Assembly: GCA_016708905.1 (NCBI GenBank)
Contig: JADJEV010000004.1
Span: forward strand, 620,001 to 684,000
Origin: Candidatus Methylophosphatis roskildensis
GTDB lineage: Bacteria; Pseudomonadota; Gammaproteobacteria; Burkholderiales; Rhodocyclaceae
Direction of reading: 5' to 3'
DNA length: 64,000 bases
Positions 38,003 to 47,299 of the stretch are shown here, in pieces (the stretch's first letter is position 1; each line of letters begins with the position of its first letter). The position numbers were made by a program, and so were the translations under genes. The notes under the pieces were generated by a model, which did no database searches, had not been told where the DNA came from, and worked only from the letters and a program-made list of their open reading frames with translations.

Positions 38003-38539
38003 CTACGGCGCGCCGGTGCCGGTCTCGCGCATCACCCGTTCGAGCGATTCGAGCAGTTCGGGCAATTGCCCGGCCGCCAACCCGCCGTGACTGCCGAGAA
38101 ACTCCGCTAGATCGCGCTGGCCCCGGCGCGTCGTCAGGCGGCCGTCGCGCACGATGATCGACGCGCGGACCAGCTCGGCCGCGCTCTGGTGACAGCCCGC
38201 GCATTTCTCGCGATAGATCGGCTGCTGCTGGCGCTGCGCGAGCAGCATCGCATGGATCGCATCGGCATATTCGTCGGCGGCGTAGTGATTGCGCAGGAAC
38301 TGCGGCAGTCGTTCCTTCTGGTGCCAGCCAAGCAGCCGGTCGCCCTCGACCCTGAGGAAGCGGCGGGAGAAATCGCCGGCATGACCGTGGCAGCCCGCGC
38401 AGCGTTGATCCCAATAGGCATGCAGATCCGTGGCGGCGAGCGGCGCGCCGGCCAATCCGCCGATCAGCCCGAGGGCGATCACGAGTCGTGCCAGACGGGT
38501 GGCGGGAGTATGGAGAAATCGGGGCATCGGCAGATTCAT
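38003..38539 (-). CDS. Dihaem cytochrome c-like protein
   Basis: 178-residue exported protein with a hydrophobic leader (LARLVIALGLIGGLAGAPLAA) and two haem-binding CAGCH motifs (RCAGCHGHAG and KCAGCHQSAA), the second preceding a RASIIVRDGRL region. It probably carries electrons in the periplasm. ATG 38539 or 38527 are both possible starts. No oxidase or dehydrogenase subunit is adjacent, so the partner is unknown. Confidence 0.82.
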   Translation of the reverse strand: MNLPMPRFLHTPATRLARLVIALGLIGGLAGAPLAATDLHAYWDQRCAGCHGHAGDFSRRFLRVEGDRLLGWHQKERLPQFLRNHYAADEYADAIHAMLLAQRQQQPIYREKCAGCHQSAAELVRASIIVRDGRLTTRRGQRDLAEFLGSHGGLAAGQLPELLESLERVMRETGTGAP

Positions 38540-38652
38540 GGATGGGCTCGGGCCGGGCTCCATTTTGCACCCGAATCTTCGACCCGGGCTCATCGCGGCG
38601 CGCACGACCGCGGCCGGGTGAGATCAGTCGCGCTATTCGTCGAATTTCCTGG

Positions 38653-39645
38653 CTAAATCGGATTGAAGTGCTGCGCGTAGGCCTGGGGAATGTGCGCGCC
38701 GCGCCGCCAGTTCAGGGTCGTCATCAGGAAGCCCTTTTCTGCCGGGTCCGGGTGACCGAAGCTCACGCTCGCGCCCAGCAGGTGGCCGATCTCGTGTGCA
38801 ATCGTCGTGATGATGTCGTCGTGGGTCTTGTGGTCGTCCACCACGATGTCCTTGGTCGCCTTGATGAAGCTTCCCAGCGGATCGTTGCCGTCGCCGATCC
38901 AGTTGCCGACCAGAAAGACGTTCACCGCCGCGCCGCCCCGTGCCTTGATCGCCAGCGGGAGCCACTGATCGAGGGCGAGCCGGTCCGGCAGCGTCTGCGG
39001 GATCGGCAAGGGTGCAGCCGCATGCAGGTTGAAGTTGATGTTGGTCTGCGGCGTGTAGATGTCGTTGAGGCGGGCGATCCATTGGCTGGCGGCCGCTGCT
39101 TGCCAGATGCTGCGCGGGCGGGCCTTGCCGTCCGGCCCGATGTCCTGCACGAAATGGAAGCTTGTCTGTATCGATCTGCTGTCGCGCACCCAGACCTGCA
39201 TGGTGGCCTCGCTGCCGCCGGACTTCACCGTCAGCCTGCCCAGGCCGCGTCGTTTGCCTTCGACGAGCAGCAGCCGGGTGGAAGTCGATGTCGCGCGAGC
39301 CAGCGCGTCGTCGAGTTTGCGGCCGGGCATTTCGCGTGCGAACAGCTCGCCCATCATCTCGCCAAAAAGCGGCATAAGGACGAAAGGGCCGGCTGCATCC
39401 TCCGACTTGGAACGCATCGCAAGCTCCGGCACCTCGCGTTTCGCGGTCTGCATCGCGCCCTTGTTGCCACGGGTGATTTCGGTGACCGTGAAGTGCGGGT
39501 CGGGTTTGAACTGCAACTGTGCGCTCGCGCCCGTAAGCATCACCAGGTTCGCCCCTTTGACCGGCACCATCATCGCGGTCGGGTGCGTCTTGCTCCCCCC
39601 ATCGACGCCGGCATCGCGCCAAACTTCGGAAAACGCCAGTGACAT
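38653..39645 (-). CDS. Zincin-like metalloprotease-type protein
   Basis: 330-residue protein with an HEIGHLLGASVSFGHPDP segment near the C terminus: HExxH zinc ligands, a Gly two residues on, and a further His as possible third ligand, followed by GFLM resembling a Met-turn. The His spacing is longer than in standard metzincins. The N-terminal two thirds resemble no family I know. ATG 39645 (MSLAFSEVW) removes an improbable extension. No signal peptide is evident. Confidence 0.65.
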   Translation of the reverse strand: MSLAFSEVWRDAGVDGGSKTHPTAMMVPVKGANLVMLTGASAQLQFKPDPHFTVTEITRGNKGAMQTAKREVPELAMRSKSEDAAGPFVLMPLFGEMMGELFAREMPGRKLDDALARATSTSTRLLLVEGKRRGLGRLTVKSGGSEATMQVWVRDSRSIQTSFHFVQDIGPDGKARPRSIWQAAAASQWIARLNDIYTPQTNINFNLHAAAPLPIPQTLPDRLALDQWLPLAIKARGGAAVNVFLVGNWIGDGNDPLGSFIKATKDIVVDDHKTHDDIITTIAHEIGHLLGASVSFGHPDPAEKGFLMTTLNWRRGAHIPQAYAQHFNPI

Positions 39646-39820
39646 TGTCGATCCTCCCACCTTGGCAACATCGCCGTGCCGATTGCCTGATCGGGCGCGA
39701 TACCAACGCCGGCCTGCGATCGGGCGGACCCATGGTATTCCCGCGAACCGCGGCCGCGCCATTCGCCGAAAGGCTGATTTGCCCTCGGACAAAGGTAGTG
39801 GGTGCCCCCGAGGCGCGACC

Positions 39821-40816
39821 TCAGCGCGCCTCGCCGCCCGGCGGCATGAACGCGCCGCCGGAAATCATGCCGTAGCCGATCCACATCAGCAGCAGGACGT
39901 AGAACAGGCGCGGCAGCCAGGTGACGATCTGCTGCCAGGCGAGGGCGAGCGCGGCCGTCTCGGCCTCGACATGGCGAAACAGCATTTCCGGCAGGCGCCC
40001 GGCTTGTTCGCCGGTGAGAACCTGGCCGACCAGTCGCTCGCTGCCTTCGAGATGCAGCGCCGACAGCGCCTGCGTCAGGGTCGCGCCGCGGATCATCGCC
40101 GGTTCGATGCGCGCGAGTTCCGCGCGCAACGTGAGGTTGCCGACCGTCGCGGTGGCGATCGGTAACGCGTCGAACGTCGGCAGGCCAGCCTCGAGCATGA
40201 TGGCCAGATGGACGAGAAAGTCGCGCACGCCGCCGCGTACGGCCAGCGGACCGAACAGCGGAAGGCGCAGCAGCAATTGTTCGACTGGTGAGCGGATTGC
40301 CGCCGGTGCCTCGCTCGCCAGCCATCGGGGCAGCCGGCGCAACAACTGGAACAGCCCGGCCGCCACCAGGAGCGGCAGCAGCACCTGCAGCAGATAGCCG
40401 CCCGGCGTGAGCGAGCCGGCCACCAGTGCCGGCAGCGGACGTACGAACAGTGCGATGACCAAGGTCGTCAGCGGCACCAGCATGCCCGAGCGCATCGCTG
40501 CGGCAAGCCGGCACTTTTCAGCGTACAGCCCGGCCAGCCGGCGGTAGGTGCCGGCCGGGCTGCCAGCCTGCAGCGCGGCATGCACGCAACTCGTTTCGAG
40601 TTCGTCGAACAGGCCGCTGTGTCGGCCGGCCCGGGCGGGATCGTTGCCGCGCGCCAGCAGCCTGCGCGCGGCATTCAGCCGCGCATTCGCCGCGCCCGTC
40701 AGGCGTAGCAGGGCGAAGGCCTGGTCGGGCGGCAGCCCGGCCTGCTCCATCGCCGCCAGATGAGCGAACAGATCGGCGCGCAGCGCGACCGGCAGCGGCC
40801 TATGCCTGCCCGGCAT
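39821..40816 (-). CDS. Type II secretion system F (GspF/PilC-like) domain protein
   Basis: 331-residue inner-membrane protein with two T2SF-like halves, each ending in a hydrophobic segment (GMLVPLTTLVIALFV, LLPLLVAAGLFQLL, LFYVLLLMWIGYGM). LAAMEQAGLPPDQA and LAIMLEAGLPTFDALP are the repeated LxxGLPxxxAL motifs, and TGEQAGRLPEML matches the family SGExTGxLxxxL signature. It is an orphan: no GspE ATPase or pilin lies beside it, and the pilin cluster is 30 kb away. Confidence 0.82.
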   Translation of the reverse strand: MPGRHRPLPVALRADLFAHLAAMEQAGLPPDQAFALLRLTGAANARLNAARRLLARGNDPARAGRHSGLFDELETSCVHAALQAGSPAGTYRRLAGLYAEKCRLAAAMRSGMLVPLTTLVIALFVRPLPALVAGSLTPGGYLLQVLLPLLVAAGLFQLLRRLPRWLASEAPAAIRSPVEQLLLRLPLFGPLAVRGGVRDFLVHLAIMLEAGLPTFDALPIATATVGNLTLRAELARIEPAMIRGATLTQALSALHLEGSERLVGQVLTGEQAGRLPEMLFRHVEAETAALALAWQQIVTWLPRLFYVLLLMWIGYGMISGGAFMPPGGEAR

Positions 40817-40952
40817 GGATTGCGGTGAGACGGAGTGGAATCGGGCGAATCATCGTGCGGCGCTCATGTGCTTTGCGGCAGCGCGCACCATAGCATCCGC
40901 ACAGCGTGGTGGGGCGTGCCGCCTCGCGCGAGATCTGCGACTCCCCAATTCT

Positions 40953-41070
40953 GGCCGGCCTGCAGGCCGCACCGGATGGTCGTCTGCAGGGTGGCACCGC
41001 CAGCAGGCTCGTGGAATGGCGCTGCTGGCGATGGCATGCTGAAGAGCGCCAGCCGGCGCGGCTTCCAGGG
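40953..41070 (+). repeat. ~120-bp dispersed repeat, family B copy 1
   Basis: It shares its full length with 49801-49919 in the same orientation: both start GGCCGGCCTGCAGGCCGCA, contain TCTGCAGGGTGGCACC and CGTGGAATGGCGCTGCTGG, and end with an AGAGCGCCAG...TTTCAGGGC-like sequence. Internal palindromes suggest a REP-like hairpin. The pair brackets the PspA/ABC operon. Confidence 0.85.
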
Positions 41071-41146
41071 CTAGCCCGAGTTCACGAATGGCGGGGCGGA
41101 TTGTGGGGTATCAATAAGTTGGACGTTCGAGGTCGGCACTACCGCA

Positions 41147-41599
41147 CTACATCTGACGCCGTGGCGGCGCCTTCAAGTGTTGCGGCACGCGCAGGCCAAG
41201 GCGTTCGAGCAGGATGGTCTGCGCGCGCTCCGGACGTACCACGCAACGTATTCGCAGTCCGCGCTTGCTCATATGCGCCAGCGGCAACACGATGTCGGCG
41301 GTGCGAATGCGCGCGAACTCCGTGAGGATGGTTCGCGGGCAGTGACCGAGCCCTGCGCGCGAGGGCCATTGCCATAAGGCGTAGGCGAGGAAGCACACGA
41401 AGATGTGCGGCTTGATGCGGCCTTCCTTGTGGTGTCAGATCGGGTGGATCGCCAGGTCGGATTCTTGCACGCGGAACGCCCCTTCGGCCTCGGTCAATTG
41501 GATGTAGGTTTTCCACAGTCGCTCGTCGCTCCACCGGGTGACGATGGTGCGCAGGATGTAGAGATGTTCGCTGAGCCGCGCCCAGTCGATCCGCACGGA
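41147..41599 (-). pseudogene. Transposase C-terminal remnant (IS4/IS1634 superfamily type)
   Basis: A 151-codon frame read from the minus strand gives [20 protein letters not shown] and later EGRIKPHIFVCFLAYAL, typical of the C-terminal part of IS1634-like DDE transposases. Codon 55 is TGA (41435-41437) inside the conserved HPI[W]HH motif, and the N-terminal catalytic part is absent. It begins 4 bp beyond the TerB gene stop. The sequence differs clearly from the larger transposase at 60983. Confidence 0.75.
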
Positions 41600-41602
41600 C
41601 GT

Positions 41603-42055
41603 CTACAGTTCCTGACCAACCTTGACTACGGACTGCGCGTCCGGAAGCCCGGACAACTGCGCTAGCAGGTGATCCTGGACGATCTCCACGAGCTGGGAAA
41701 GGCGCTCGCCCGACATGCCGATCTGCTGCGCCACAGATTCGACGGCCGCCCGCTCGGCCTGCGTCAGCGTGCCGTCGGCATACCCCAGCATCAAGCAGGA
41801 GCCGACGACCAGATCCTTCTGCACGGGATCCGGGAACATCTCGGCGGATAGGGAGACGGGCTTTCTTGCGTCTGCCAGCAACTCGTCGAACGAGGCCTTC
41901 GCCTCGCCTTGCGTGACATCCTCGAAAAATGCGCGGATCAGCGCGACCTCTTCTTCGATGTTGGCGGGGTCTACGTGTGCGATTGCGAGCATCGCCCGGG
42001 TGGCGAGGGCCTGTTGCATGGCGTTGAGTCGGGCGCTGCTGTCGAAGGGCATCAT
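41603..42055 (-). CDS. TerB-like protein
   Basis: 150-residue, all-helical acidic protein with the TerB-family pattern GSCLMLGYADGTLTQAERAAVESVA, where the Asp after GYA and the downstream Glu are the usual metal-binding acids. AGGAGA precedes ATG 42055. It is the last gene of the eight-gene array, 9 bp after the AAA+ gene. TerB-fold proteins link metal sensing to membrane-associated stress complexes elsewhere. The stop abuts a transposase remnant, but the product looks complete. Confidence 0.82.
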   Translation of the reverse strand: MMPFDSSARLNAMQQALATRAMLAIAHVDPANIEEEVALIRAFFEDVTQGEAKASFDELLADARKPVSLSAEMFPDPVQKDLVVGSCLMLGYADGTLTQAERAAVESVAQQIGMSGERLSQLVEIVQDHLLAQLSGLPDAQSVVKVGQEL

Positions 42056-42064
42056 GGCGGTCTC

Positions 42065-43891
42065 CTATCGAGCTATTTTCAGCCGCAGTGCGGACAATTC
42101 GTCCTGCAGATCCGCGGCTGACAGGTTTTTGAATCGGGGGGGCATCAGCGAGCGGCGCGAGGTCTCCGCAACCGCCAGCAACTCCATGAAGCGGATCATG
42201 TCGCGCGCCTGCGGCGGGATGAAATCGACAACCGCTCGGCCGAAGATCTCGCCGGTAAGCGTCGTGCCTTCGCGCTCGGCCAATTCGAGCCCAAGCAGGG
42301 CGACGGCTTCCAGGTCGGCATTCGAATATCCGTCCATTCCCTCGCACGACGCTTCCAGGGTTCCGACATCCAGATCCGTAGTCGCGCCGTAGCGCCGCAG
42401 GATCGCCTGCACGATCGCGGATCGCTCGGCAGCCGAGTTGGGGTAGAAAAAGGGAATCTTGCGGTCCAGGCGACCCGGGCGCTTGATGTCCGTATCGAGC
42501 TTGTCCGGGCGGTTGGTCATGAGTATGAAGAGCACCTGGCCACGGTTGTCCGGGTCGGACATGAACTCTTTCAAACGTGCGATCACCCGCGAGCTGGTGC
42601 CGCCGTCCGAGTCTTCGCTTGCGCTGCCAAAGCTGCGGTCGCCCTCGTCGATGACCAGCGCAATCGGCCCCATCGCCTTCACGGTCGCCAGCACACGTTC
42701 CAGGTTCGATTCCGTTGCGCCCACCCATTTCGAGCGGAAGTTCTTCAGCGCCACACCCGACAGGCCGGCCTCCTTCAGGAAAGCCTTGATCACGAAAGTC
42801 TTGCCCGCGCCCATCGCGCCCACGGCAAGCAATCCCATCGGCGCGCGCGCGCGGTCTCCGGCTTTGATCGAGCGCGCAATCGCCATCAGCTCCGTCTTGA
42901 TGTGGTCGTTTCCGCCCACGGCGTCGAGCCCATGCCGGGTCTCGACGAACTCGATCAGCCCTGCGCATTCCTTCTCGATCAATTCACGCTTGCGCTTGCG
43001 CACCGCCTCCAGCATCTCCTGGTCCGGGTCCGCATCGTCCGGAATCGGCCTCGCCGGGTCGATCAGGCGCCGAATCTCGTCCGGCGTCATGCCGGCGGTG
43101 ATCGTGGCGAGCTTCGCGGCACGCTCTGTAGCATTCGGCGAGCCGGCGATCAGCTCGGCAATGAGGGCGCTGCGTTCGCGCTCGCTCAGCCCGGGCCCCT
43201 CGCCGGACACGATACTCGCGATCTGAATGGCTCGAAGTCCGGCGGTATGATCGGCCAGGCGGGCGACCTGCGTTGCGGACATCTTCGGCGCGTAGTGGCG
43301 GATCGCCGCCTCACGCGTGCCGCGGTCGGGCATCGGCAGCTCCACGGCGGCAACACGGGGATTGGTGAGGAGCGCGGGGTTGATCTCGGCCAATGACTCC
43401 GTCACCAGCACCACCACGTTGTCCGCCGCCGAAAGCGAGTCGTCGAGCGACCAGCGGTGCAGCGCCGTCATCGCCGCACGCTCGTCCATCGACAGGAAAT
43501 GCGGCTCGGCGGCCGGGAAGATGGTACCGGCATAGGTGATCAACACCGCGGTCGAACCGTTTTCCCGCATCCGCCGCTCCAGCGCATCGAAGATCCCGCC
43601 GAGTCCCTTGCCTTCCAGGTGCGAATACAGCGCCTGTCGCTCGTCGTCCGCACCGCCCTGGACGTAGCGAACTCCGCGGTCGACACTGAACTCGATGATG
43701 CGCTGCTTGTTGTCCTTGAGCAGGACCGCCGACAGGAACTCCATCAGCGAATAGGCCTTGCCGTTCGACAGGTAGCGGTCGAAGACATTGCGGTAGAGCA
43801 CGAACACAGAGGCTTCACCCGCCATGTACTTGTGGCGGATCGTATCGGCCCAGGCAGGCACCGGTGCGGAGTGGTTGGCGTGTGATGGCAT
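42065..43891 (-). CDS. AAA+ ATPase with degenerate N-terminal AAA domain (Ycf46-like layout)
   Basis: 608-residue ATPase. Residues 1-210 look like a worn AAA domain: no Walker A, but a sensor-1-like VVVLVTESLAEI and VELPMPDRGTREAAI. The C-terminal domain is intact: Walker A GAMGAGKT (about 358), Walker B ALVIDEGDRSF (about 411), sensor-1 FILMTNRPD and RPGRLDRKIPF with the Arg residues used in trans. Such ATPases form hexamers that remodel protein complexes. It starts 9 bp after the PspA-like gene, so PspA filaments are the obvious candidate substrate. Confidence 0.88.
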   Translation of the reverse strand: MPSHANHSAPVPAWADTIRHKYMAGEASVFVLYRNVFDRYLSNGKAYSLMEFLSAVLLKDNKQRIIEFSVDRGVRYVQGGADDERQALYSHLEGKGLGGIFDALERRMRENGSTAVLITYAGTIFPAAEPHFLSMDERAAMTALHRWSLDDSLSAADNVVVLVTESLAEINPALLTNPRVAAVELPMPDRGTREAAIRHYAPKMSATQVARLADHTAGLRAIQIASIVSGEGPGLSERERSALIAELIAGSPNATERAAKLATITAGMTPDEIRRLIDPARPIPDDADPDQEMLEAVRKRKRELIEKECAGLIEFVETRHGLDAVGGNDHIKTELMAIARSIKAGDRARAPMGLLAVGAMGAGKTFVIKAFLKEAGLSGVALKNFRSKWVGATESNLERVLATVKAMGPIALVIDEGDRSFGSASEDSDGGTSSRVIARLKEFMSDPDNRGQVLFILMTNRPDKLDTDIKRPGRLDRKIPFFYPNSAAERSAIVQAILRRYGATTDLDVGTLEASCEGMDGYSNADLEAVALLGLELAEREGTTLTGEIFGRAVVDFIPPQARDMIRFMELLAVAETSRRSLMPPRFKNLSAADLQDELSALRLKIAR

Positions 43892-43900
43892 GGATGCCGA

Positions 43901-44611
43901 TTACATCGACTTGCCGGCAGGGTTGGCCTGTGCGGCACGCGCTCGCTTGATTTCCTCGAGCTGTTGGCGTGCCGTTACGGTGCCGCTGCCCTGGCGCAGC
44001 TTCGCGAGTTGAACGTCGAGGTCCGATTCGCGCAGTTCCTGGCCCATCTTCGCCTGTGCGACCGTGTTCTTGATGTGTTCGCGCACGTTGTCCAGCGCTC
44101 GTACCTCTGCATCCACGGAGAGGCCCTCCAACTGGTTCTGGATCTTCACTCGCGCTTGGGCGCTCGCCATCTGGGCCAGCATCCGGTCCTTCTCGTCCTT
44201 GAGTTTCTGGATCTCGTTCTTGACCTGCAGCAGCGAGCCCTTCGCGTCCTCCGCGTCGGTCCTGGCCTGCTCCATTTCGCCGGAGAGTTCTTTGATGCTC
44301 GCATCGAGCGCATTCTTCTTCTGAATCAAAACCACGGCGAGGTTATCTTGGTTGGTCGCAAGCGCCGTGTTGAGGTCTGCATTAACCGCCTCGAGCTCTT
44401 TCTCGGCCTCGCTCAGCCTGGCGTTGATGTCCTCGCGCCGACGCAAAATCGCGGCAGTTGCCGTCTTGAGCTTGTCGTACTTTGTGATCATGGAGTCGAT
44501 CGCGTTCTGATAAGCAATCTCGGGGTGGCGCTTTTCCACGTCGGTCAGCCACAGCGACACAAAGCCTTGCCATAGATTGGCCAGCCGCGACAGCAGATTG
44601 ATGTCAGCCAT
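43901..44611 (-). CDS. PspA/IM30 (Vipp1) family protein
   Basis: 236-residue, almost entirely helical protein. An N-terminal amphipathic helix ([21 protein letters not shown]) fits membrane binding, followed by the [12 protein letters not shown] segment and long coiled coils with the family pattern. PspA/IM30 proteins are membrane-remodelling members of the ESCRT-III superfamily. AAAGGA precedes ATG 44611. A 124-bp gap separates it from the gene upstream, so an internal promoter is possible. No pspF, pspB or pspC is in the window. Confidence 0.88.
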   Translation of the reverse strand: MADINLLSRLANLWQGFVSLWLTDVEKRHPEIAYQNAIDSMITKYDKLKTATAAILRRREDINARLSEAEKELEAVNADLNTALATNQDNLAVVLIQKKNALDASIKELSGEMEQARTDAEDAKGSLLQVKNEIQKLKDEKDRMLAQMASAQARVKIQNQLEGLSVDAEVRALDNVREHIKNTVAQAKMGQELRESDLDVQLAKLRQGSGTVTARQQLEEIKRARAAQANPAGKSM

Positions 44612-44735
44612 GAGGTTCAGTCCTTTCTCGGTTACCACGGTTGAAGGGTCGTTCACGTACGCCGGACCTACGAGGTGTCGCACCATGTCAAACGCGCCGA
44701 ACGGATGGTCGATGGCTCATGCACGGCCACGCCGG

Positions 44736-45614
44736 TTAGGATGTCATTTGCCGCGATGCGGCCGCACGCCGGCTGTTCGCCCCGGCGCCATGCAGCGGCA
44801 CCACGAGCCCCGGGAGGACACCCTCCATGTCGCCTGCCAGCTCGACCTCGATGTCCTCGCGAAGGCGCAGGTTGGCCACGGCCTCGGTCAGTTTGGCGCC
44901 GATCTCGTGCGAGGTCGGCGCGGCGATGATCGTCTGGTAGATCTCCTCCATCTGGTCGGGGATCGAGATCAGCGCTGCCTCCAGTGCCGTCTTGCGGCTC
45001 AACATGCGGCGGTGGCGCAGCGCCAGCGCCGCGTAGTCATCGCGCGCCTTGTGGAGTTGCTTCATATCCATGCCGGGGTGCAGGGTCGCGAGTTCGCGCT
45101 CGATGTTGCGGACCCGCGCTTCGATGTCACCCAGCTCGATCGATGCGGCGCGGTCTTCGATGACCAGCAGCGCGAGCCGCGCATAGAGGTAATCCGTGCT
45201 TGCGTCATCGAGCTTTTCGACATCATGCACGGACAACTGCGTGCCCCGGTCGGTAGCAAGCCGGTACAAGGACTCGATCCGCTGCTGCATCCGGCCATAG
45301 GTTTCGATGGTTCGGTCCGTTCGGTTTCGGCTTTGCGCGCGGCGCTGGATTTCTTCGCTCAGATGCGCCCGCGCCGAGCGCCGCGCGGCCTCTCGATACT
45401 TGCGATCGACCTTGTCGCGAAACGTGGCCGACGAGGGAACGTACATCGCCGCGATCGCCTCGCCGGCCGCCAGCGCGATCAGCGGAATTGCGCCAACGCC
45501 GAAACCGAAGGGAATCGACAAAACGGCGGCGGCCGCAGCCGCCCCCAACACAGCATAGACGTTGCCCTGGCTTGTCAGCAACTCCCTGAGGTAAGGTGGC
45601 TTGTTCTCGTCCAC
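44736..45614 (-). CDS. Membrane-anchored coiled-coil protein of the PspA/ABC array
   Basis: 292-residue protein of unknown family. Near the N terminus is a hydrophobic hairpin (VYAVLGAAAAAAVLSIPFGF and GAIPLIALAAGEAIAAMYV, residues about 20-60). Charged helices rich in Arg/Glu follow, with coiled-coil stretches (ASIELGDIEARVRNIEREL). The GTG start at 45614 lies 11 bp after the ABC ATPase stop; the longer frame overlaps that gene and is rejected. It may tether the PspA/AAA+ module to the ABC transporter at the inner membrane. Confidence 0.7.
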   Translation of the reverse strand: MDENKPPYLRELLTSQGNVYAVLGAAAAAAVLSIPFGFGVGAIPLIALAAGEAIAAMYVPSSATFRDKVDRKYREAARRSARAHLSEEIQRRAQSRNRTDRTIETYGRMQQRIESLYRLATDRGTQLSVHDVEKLDDASTDYLYARLALLVIEDRAASIELGDIEARVRNIERELATLHPGMDMKQLHKARDDYAALALRHRRMLSRKTALEAALISIPDQMEEIYQTIIAAPTSHEIGAKLTEAVANLRLREDIEVELAGDMEGVLPGLVVPLHGAGANSRRAAASRQMTS

Positions 45615-45625
45615 CGGCGCGGCCC

Positions 45626-46498
45626 TCAGACCGTCACGCGCAGAGAACCCTTGCCCGGGCTCACCTTGTGAAGTTGATTCAGGATTCGTTCCTCGAGCTT
45701 CACTGCCTCGCTGGAGCGCTGCCACGTCCCAGAACGCGGTCGCGGCTCCCCGATCACGAAATCGTCGGCGATCCTGGCGGGTTGCGCGGACAGCACGATC
45801 ACGCGGTCGCCGAGCATGAGCGCTTCGGTGACATCGTGGGTGACGAATACCACCAGGCAAGGCCGATCGTTGTACAACTTGACGAGAAGGTGCTGCATCT
45901 CCTCCCGCGTCTGCGCGTCCAGGGCGCCGAACGGCTCATCCATGAGCAGGATGCGCGGTCGAAGCACCAGGGCTCGTGCGAGCGCCACGCGCTGGTTCTG
46001 GCCGCCCGAGAGCTGCGCCGGACGCAGATCCTTCTTGTCCGCGAGACCCACCGCAGCCAGTATTTGCGTGACCCGATCGCGCCATTCGCCTTCCGGCAAA
46101 CGTTGGCGCCACAGCTTCAGCCGAAACGGAAAGGCGACGTTCTCGAACACGCTCAGATCAGGGCGATTGGCGTAGCGCTGGAACACCATGACCGAGTCGT
46201 CGTGGGCGCCGTCACAGGGCTCGCCGTCGATCAGGACGGATCCGGATGTCGGGGTCTTGACTCCGATTGGACGCACACCGCCCATCATGTGAAGAATGGT
46301 GCTCTTGCCGCAGCCGGACGGTCCCAGCAGCATGTTGATGCCGGGGCGCTCCAGCGCCAAGTCGATGCCGCCGACCACACGGGTTGCCCCGCCGCCCGGC
46401 GCCGGGTACTCCTGCACGATGTCCTTGAGCACGATGCTGATCGAGTTCCGCCGTTCCGCTTCGGCGTGCTGGACGAGAGGTGCCGCGGACGCACTCAC
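45626..46498 (-). CDS. ABC transporter ATPase, nitrate/sulfonate/taurine type
   Basis: 290-residue nucleotide-binding subunit. Walker A GPSGCGKST, Q-loop VFQRYANRPDLSVFENV, signature LSGGQNQRVALARAL, Walker B RILLMDEPFGALD and switch His in FVTHD are all intact. The start is taken as GTG 46498, which overlaps the permease stop as GTGA and has GGGAGA upstream; ATG 46513 is the alternative. It pairs with the permease and the OmpA-fused binding protein. Confidence 0.93.
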   Translation of the reverse strand: MSASAAPLVQHAEAERRNSISIVLKDIVQEYPAPGGGATRVVGGIDLALERPGINMLLGPSGCGKSTILHMMGGVRPIGVKTPTSGSVLIDGEPCDGAHDDSVMVFQRYANRPDLSVFENVAFPFRLKLWRQRLPEGEWRDRVTQILAAVGLADKKDLRPAQLSGGQNQRVALARALVLRPRILLMDEPFGALDAQTREEMQHLLVKLYNDRPCLVVFVTHDVTEALMLGDRVIVLSAQPARIADDFVIGEPRPRSGTWQRSSEAVKLEERILNQLHKVSPGKGSLRVTV

Positions 46499-47292
46499 TG
46501 GTGGGTCTCCCATGGATAGAGCTTGCGCTTTGCGAACAGCATCAATTGGTAGGTGGCAAGCGCCAGCGCGATGATCACGATGATGCCGGCGAACACCTGA
46601 TCCCACGCACTGAAGCGCCGCGCGTTCTGGATCAGTTGGCCCAGGCCGACCTTGGCGTTGACATACTCCGCCACGGTTATGTAGGTCCACATCACGGACA
46701 CGGCCACGATGAGCGCATCGGCGATACGCGGCATCGCCATCGGCAGCACTGCCTTGCGCACGCACTCCCACGGCGTTGCGCCTAGGTCGCGCGCACCGAT
46801 CCAGTAGCTCTGGGGCACCGCCCGGATGGCATCGCGTACCATCGGGATCAGATAGACCACCGCGCCGATGAACAGAAAGGCGATCTTCATCGCCTCGCCG
46901 ATCCCCAGCCACATCACGAGGATCGGCAGCAGCGCAACCACCGGGGCGGAGCGGAACGGATCCAACAGCGGCGAGAGTGCCGCATTGATCCGGGGTGCCG
47001 CACCCATGGCAATGCCGATGGGAATTCCGATGGCGACCACCAGTACCCCGGCCACCACCAACCGTCCCAGCGACCACAAGGTGGCGGTAGCGAGCAGGCT
47101 TTCCCCTTCGTGCCAGGTGAGATACGACAACGCGGCGGCGACATCCCAGGGCGCCGGCAGGCGGTTGGAGCTTACCCACCCGGAAGCGGCAAGTCCCGCC
47201 CAGAGCAACAACAGGGCGGCAACCGCGCCTATGCCGAGCGCCTTGCGCTGTCCCGGACTCAGGGCGGCGTAGGGATTCCAGAAATCGGCCAT
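46495..47292 (-). CDS. ABC transporter permease, SsuC/TauC type
   Basis: 265-residue inner-membrane permease with about six TM segments and the EAA loop GARDLGATPWECVRKAVLPM that docks on the ATPase. The family imports nitrate, sulfonates, taurine or pyrimidine precursors; the substrate cannot be read here. ATG 47292 lies 7 bp after the binding-protein gene. Confidence 0.93.
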   Translation of the reverse strand: MADFWNPYAALSPGQRKALGIGAVAALLLLWAGLAASGWVSSNRLPAPWDVAAALSYLTWHEGESLLATATLWSLGRLVVAGVLVVAIGIPIGIAMGAAPRINAALSPLLDPFRSAPVVALLPILVMWLGIGEAMKIAFLFIGAVVYLIPMVRDAIRAVPQSYWIGARDLGATPWECVRKAVLPMAMPRIADALIVAVSVMWTYITVAEYVNAKVGLGQLIQNARRFSAWDQVFAGIIVIIALALATYQLMLFAKRKLYPWETHQ

Positions 47293-47299
47293 CGCCGTC

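Noticed and set aside
41139..42968. 609-residue minus-strand frame covering TerB and part of the AAA+ gene
   Set aside because: It is an alternative frame across two well-supported genes; the transposase remnant is in a different frame.
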